From Curtobacterium sp. 9128 (GTDB lineage Bacteria > Actinomycetota > Actinomycetes > Actinomycetales > Microbacteriaceae), in contig NZ_VEAF01000005.1 of assembly GCF_007673775.1 (NCBI RefSeq), positions 266,878-330,877 on the forward strand: a stretch of DNA of 64,000 nt, written 5' to 3'. The position numbers were made by a program, and so were the translations under genes. Positions 63,590 through 64,000 of the stretch are shown piece after piece. Position 1 is the stretch's first letter; each line of letters starts with the position of its first letter. The notes under the pieces were generated by a model. That model did not search any database and was not told the DNA's origin. It saw nothing but the letters and a program-made list of their open reading frames with translations.

Positions 63590-64000
63590 GCCCCGAGCCC
63601 CGCACCTGCGCCAGCGCCCGCGCCCCGCAACCGCCCGCGCTCTCGCCGAGCGGGCGGTATGCCACGGTCCCCCGGACCCCCGACCCCGGCATTTCGCCCG
63701 CTCGACCCCGGCGCGCGACCGGTGGACCCCGCGTCGCTGCGCGAGCGGGCACATCCGCCGGGTCGGGACCGGGAACGACCCCGGCATCCCGCCCGCTCGA
63801 CCATCGCGGCGCCGCAACACCCGAGGCCACCCGCTCGCGTCGCTCCACGAGCGGGCACATCCGCCGAGTCGGTACCGGGCACGACCCCGGCATTCCGCCT
63901 GCTCGACCGCGGCGCCGCAGCCGAGGCCACCCGCCCGCGTCGCTCCACGAGCGGGCACATCCGCCGAGTCGGTACCGGGCACGACCCCGGCATTCCGCCC
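63590..64000. repeat. gene-free end of window: ~100-bp tandem repeats with inverted GAGCGGGC words
   Basis: Units beginning CGTCGCT(GCG/CCAC)GAGCGGGC start at 63732, 63838 and 63938 (lengths 106 and 100, third cut by the window end). Each unit holds GAGCGGGCACATCCGCC and, about 45 bases on, GGCATTCCGCCCGCTCG-type inverted words. A fainter copy lies at 63640-63700. The repeat must continue past the window. Confidence 0.75.

Noticed and set aside
63732..64000. Possible CRISPR array at the window end and at 47.8-48.2 kb
   Set aside because: Repeats are long, imperfect and contiguous (100-106 bp) or very short (9 bp); there are no unique spacers of constant length and no cas genes.

Overview
The window is very GC-rich and uses GTG starts, GTGA/ATGA stop-start overlaps and leaderless-looking starts freely. 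Gene content (mnmA-ligA-gatCAB, murI-rph-rdgB, DUF3039, DUF3097, DUF3054, mycothiol-era TIGR03086 protein) points to an actinobacterium of the family Microbacteriaceae. Curtobacterium is my best guess from general resemblance; this is inference, since no rRNA or marker search was possible. All of it looks chromosomal: I see no insertion sequence, phage, plasmid or CRISPR gene.

Layout. 0-8.4 kb: two aldo/keto reductases, an AbiEi/DUF559-like solitary protein, a YceI-family protein behind a MarR-type operator, a TIGR03086 protein, an MpaB/DUF2236 oxygenase and an acyl-CoA ligase. 8.4-13.2 kb: an APC permease, a DrrAB-type exporter and a Gly-rich membrane protein. 13.3-19.2 kb: one reverse-strand operon encoding an ABC importer (lipoprotein, two permeases, ATPase) whose last gene fuses a glycerophosphodiester phosphodiesterase to an inositol monophosphatase-type phosphatase. 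A perfect LacI-type operator precedes it and a LacI-family regulator lies 2 kb away. 19.5-25.8 kb: a second DUF559-like protein, DUF3054, LacI, DUF3097, an acetyltransferase and a zinc alcohol dehydrogenase. 25.9-33.0 kb: a sugar cluster (ROK regulator, lipoprotein, two permeases, GH4 glycosidase, BadF/NagK-type kinase) that has no ATPase of its own. 33.2-35.0 kb: type III polyketide synthase plus methyltransferase.

35.2-53.3 kb is mostly housekeeping: gatBAC, a class A penicillin-binding protein, an alpha/beta hydrolase, ligA, mnmA, an MFS transporter, tRNA-Leu(UAG), DedA, rdgB-rph-murI, pncB and DUF3039. 53.4-56.4 kb: a membrane protein and an ABC ATPase with a long disordered N-terminus. 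56.7-63.5 kb: a cell-surface glycopolymer locus (nucleotidyltransferase, TagG/TagH-type exporter, TagF-like glycerophosphotransferase, two GT2 glycosyltransferases, CDP-alcohol phosphotransferase).

The most unusual general feature is the space between genes. Several gaps are packed with family-specific repeat words: inverted GAGCGGGC motifs (1.2, 3.3-3.7 and 63.6-64 kb), GCACCGTGC motifs (19.3, 22.2 and 48 kb), and a GGACGGGAGGC palindrome family that occurs between genes and also inside the linker or N-terminal parts of several proteins.
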